DNA from: Oscillospiraceae bacterium
GTDB taxonomy: Bacteria; Bacillota; Clostridia; Oscillospirales; Ruminococcaceae
Assembly: GCA_017472735.1 (NCBI GenBank)
Contig: JAFUOD010000014.1
Location: forward strand, 58,889-122,888
Reading direction: 5' to 3'
DNA: 64,000 bases
The position numbers and the translations under genes are program-made. Shown here in pieces: positions 62,714 through 64,000 of the stretch. Every line of letters begins with the position of its first letter. Position 1 is the stretch's first letter. The notes below the pieces were generated by a model. It did not search any database. It was given only the letters and a program-made list of their open reading frames with translations, and had not been told where the DNA came from.

Positions 62714-63610
62714 TTACCTTTCATCACGATTTTTTCTTGCTCGCTCACGGCGCTGATAATCTTCGCCAATGAGCTTTAAGATTGCATTATATACATCTTT
62801 TTGGGTATAACTCTTAGGGAAGAAGCGGCGGACATCTTCAAACGGGAAACTGATACGTTCCTTTTGGTTTGCCTTTTCTTCACTCATAACGGCGAAGATC
62901 TTATCCGCATTAAGCTGACCTGCTTGGGATAATTTCTTTAGCCTTTGTGCCTGCGAGAGTGACGGAGTGCAGCCCTCACTCTCAATGATACTCATTAAAT
63001 CGTACTGCTCCTGCTCAGTTAGATAGGATAACTCCACAGCAGGAGTAAGTGCGATTCGTTCCTCATCCACAAGCTGTAACAGTTCGGGAATAAGATTGGT
63101 TAAACGGATATACCGAAACACTTGGTCACGACTTTCATTTGCCGCTTTGCCGATCTCGGTAGCGGTATCCGACTTTGTCGCAACTTGCGACGAGGTTAAA
63201 TCGGTTCGTTTGCCTTGCTCTTTCAAAGCCTCCATCTTCATTTTGTAAGCGAAGGCTTTTTCGCTCGGCAATATCCGTTCTCGGTGTAGATTACTGTCCA
63301 CAACGGCAATCGCCGCTTCGGTTTTGGTATAGGGATAAATTAAGGCGGGTACTTCTGTAAGTCCCGCCCTTTTACTTGCGTGTAATCTTCGGTGTCCTGA
63401 TATTACTTCGTATTCATCAGCAGTATTATCTTTCAGCCTTACGATTAAGGGAGAAATAATACCTTGTGACTTGATACTTTCCACAAGTTTGTCCATATCC
63501 TCGTTATCTGTGATCTTGTACGGATGACCGTCAAAATCGTGTAGCTTTTCTATGGGGATACGGGCGGACTTTTTCTTTTTGCTTTCGATTGGGATTTCAT
63601 ATTTTGTCAT
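62714..63610 (-). CDS. ParB/Spo0J-like nuclease-partition domain protein
   Basis: 298 residues. N-terminal ParB domain: IPIEKLHDF, the GHRR-type motif VISGHRRLHASKRAGL and RERILPSEKAFAYKMKM; a helix-turn-helix region AANESRDQVFRYIRLTNLIPELL; a C-terminal charged part. In Tn1549-like elements such a protein is encoded next to the relaxase and may aid maintenance or transcription of the element. Start ATG chosen (AGGAGG nine bases upstream); it overlaps the upstream stop by four bases (ATGA). Confidence 0.9.
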   Translation of the reverse strand: MTKYEIPIESKKKKSARIPIEKLHDFDGHPYKITDNEDMDKLVESIKSQGIISPLIVRLKDNTADEYEVISGHRRLHASKRAGLTEVPALIYPYTKTEAAIAVVDSNLHRERILPSEKAFAYKMKMEALKEQGKRTDLTSSQVATKSDTATEIGKAANESRDQVFRYIRLTNLIPELLQLVDEERIALTPAVELSYLTEQEQYDLMSIIESEGCTPSLSQAQRLKKLSQAGQLNADKIFAVMSEEKANQKERISFPFEDVRRFFPKSYTQKDVYNAILKLIGEDYQRRERARKNRDER

Positions 63611-64000
63611 CGCTCCCAACCTCCTTTCTGTCGTTCTCTGATTTTTTGTTCTTTAACTTTTTGAGCCACTATTTCATTGGCAAAGAACATATCCGTTTTC
63701 TCTTGGATTTTAACGGAGCGTTCTTCAATGGCTTTGTTCATTTTCAACTGCTTCCGCAGTTCAGTTATCCGAGCAGTAACTCCTGCTTTTTCCTCCCGCA
63801 AGGTTTCTTTTTCGGCGGGTGTTGCTCTGCGAATTTTGTTTTGCAGTTTGGCACGGACTTCTATGAGACTATTCATATTGCTTTCAATCTTAGCTCGGTC
63901 TGCATACAGATCATCAAAGGTTTCGATATGGTATTTGCCCATATACCGCACTTGCTCGGAAATCTCATCGAGTTTCTTTAAGTCCTCTTTGAGATAGGGA
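63607..64000 (-). CDS. probable relaxase/mobilisation protein, C-terminal part
   Basis: The frame is open to the end of the window, so the gene continues beyond it; about 130 C-terminal residues are visible. Sequence is helical and charged (EDLKKLDEISEQVRYMGKYH, then LIEVRAKLQNKIRRATPAEK), as in the tail of the MobA/VirD2-type relaxases of Tn1549-like elements. The catalytic N-terminal domain is outside the window, so the call rests on the tail and the gene order. Confidence 0.6.
   Translation of the reverse strand, partial: PYLKEDLKKLDEISEQVRYMGKYHIETFDDLYADRAKIESNMNSLIEVRAKLQNKIRRATPAEKETLREEKAGVTARITELRKQLKMNKAIEERSVKIQEKTDMFFANEIVAQKVKEQKIRERQKGGWER

Overview
The window looks like a chromosome segment of a gut-type clostridium (Bacillota, Clostridia, probably an Oscillospirales/Ruminococcaceae relative). 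The support is: a dgt-dnaG-rpoD operon, a CIRCE-controlled groESL, a cysteine T-box ahead of cysE-cysS, bacterial type A RNase P RNA, many short lipoproteins, plant-glycan glycosidases (GH3, GH43) and a Tn1549-like conjugative element. Promoters are plain sigma-A types, mostly with 17-base spacing. The taxon is an inference; no rRNA gene is present.

Layout. 1-9.0 kb: end of ddl, lipoproteins, rnpB, a serine hydrolase, a PPIase lipoprotein, an M29 aminopeptidase, then a Crp/Fnr regulator ahead of a three-gene NitT/TauT-type ABC importer. 9.0-16.4 kb: a compact, one-strand cluster of seven intact phage morphogenesis genes (terminase small and large, portal, prohead protease, capsid, two or three connector/tail-hub genes) with no integrase, repressor, tail tube, tape measure or lysis genes. 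Its capsid gene is flanked by two GC-rich cloverleaf-forming repeats. 16.6-30.8 kb: argS, an ECF S component, an esterase, comM/yifB, a phosphohexomutase, a GNAT, rpmE, yigZ and dgt-dnaG-rpoD. 30.9-47.3 kb: a CBM9-like anchored surface protein, groESL, an orphan response regulator with an acidic coiled-coil protein and an HtrA protease, hom with its ACT partner, upp, T-box-cysE-cysS, and two peptidyl-prolyl isomerases. 47.4-53.3 kb: Nudix, GH43, GH3, proC (with a third cloverleaf repeat in its 5' UTR) and a YegP-like protein.

53.6-60.7 kb is an accessory zone. Single-gene units (XRE regulator, peptidase E-like, GNATs, a nuclease fragment, an IS3-like remnant, a zincin-like protein) follow one another on the 3' side of the initiator tRNA-fMet gene. 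At several junctions a terminator hairpin is followed by a copy of the tRNA 3' end (TGGTTGCGG...), which suggests repeated integration at that tRNA. A 49-base hairpin module (45/49 identical) lies next to partial tRNA copies at both tRNA-fMet and tRNA-Leu. 60.8-64.0 kb is one end of a Tn1549-like element: a large serine recombinase with an in-frame TGA, a small ORF, a ParB-like protein and the C-terminus of a probable relaxase.

The strongest candidates for something undescribed are the cloverleaf GC-rich repeats, the tRNA-associated hairpin module with the cassette-like accretion at tRNA-fMet, and the minimal capsid-packaging cluster. All positions were read by eye; no database search was run.
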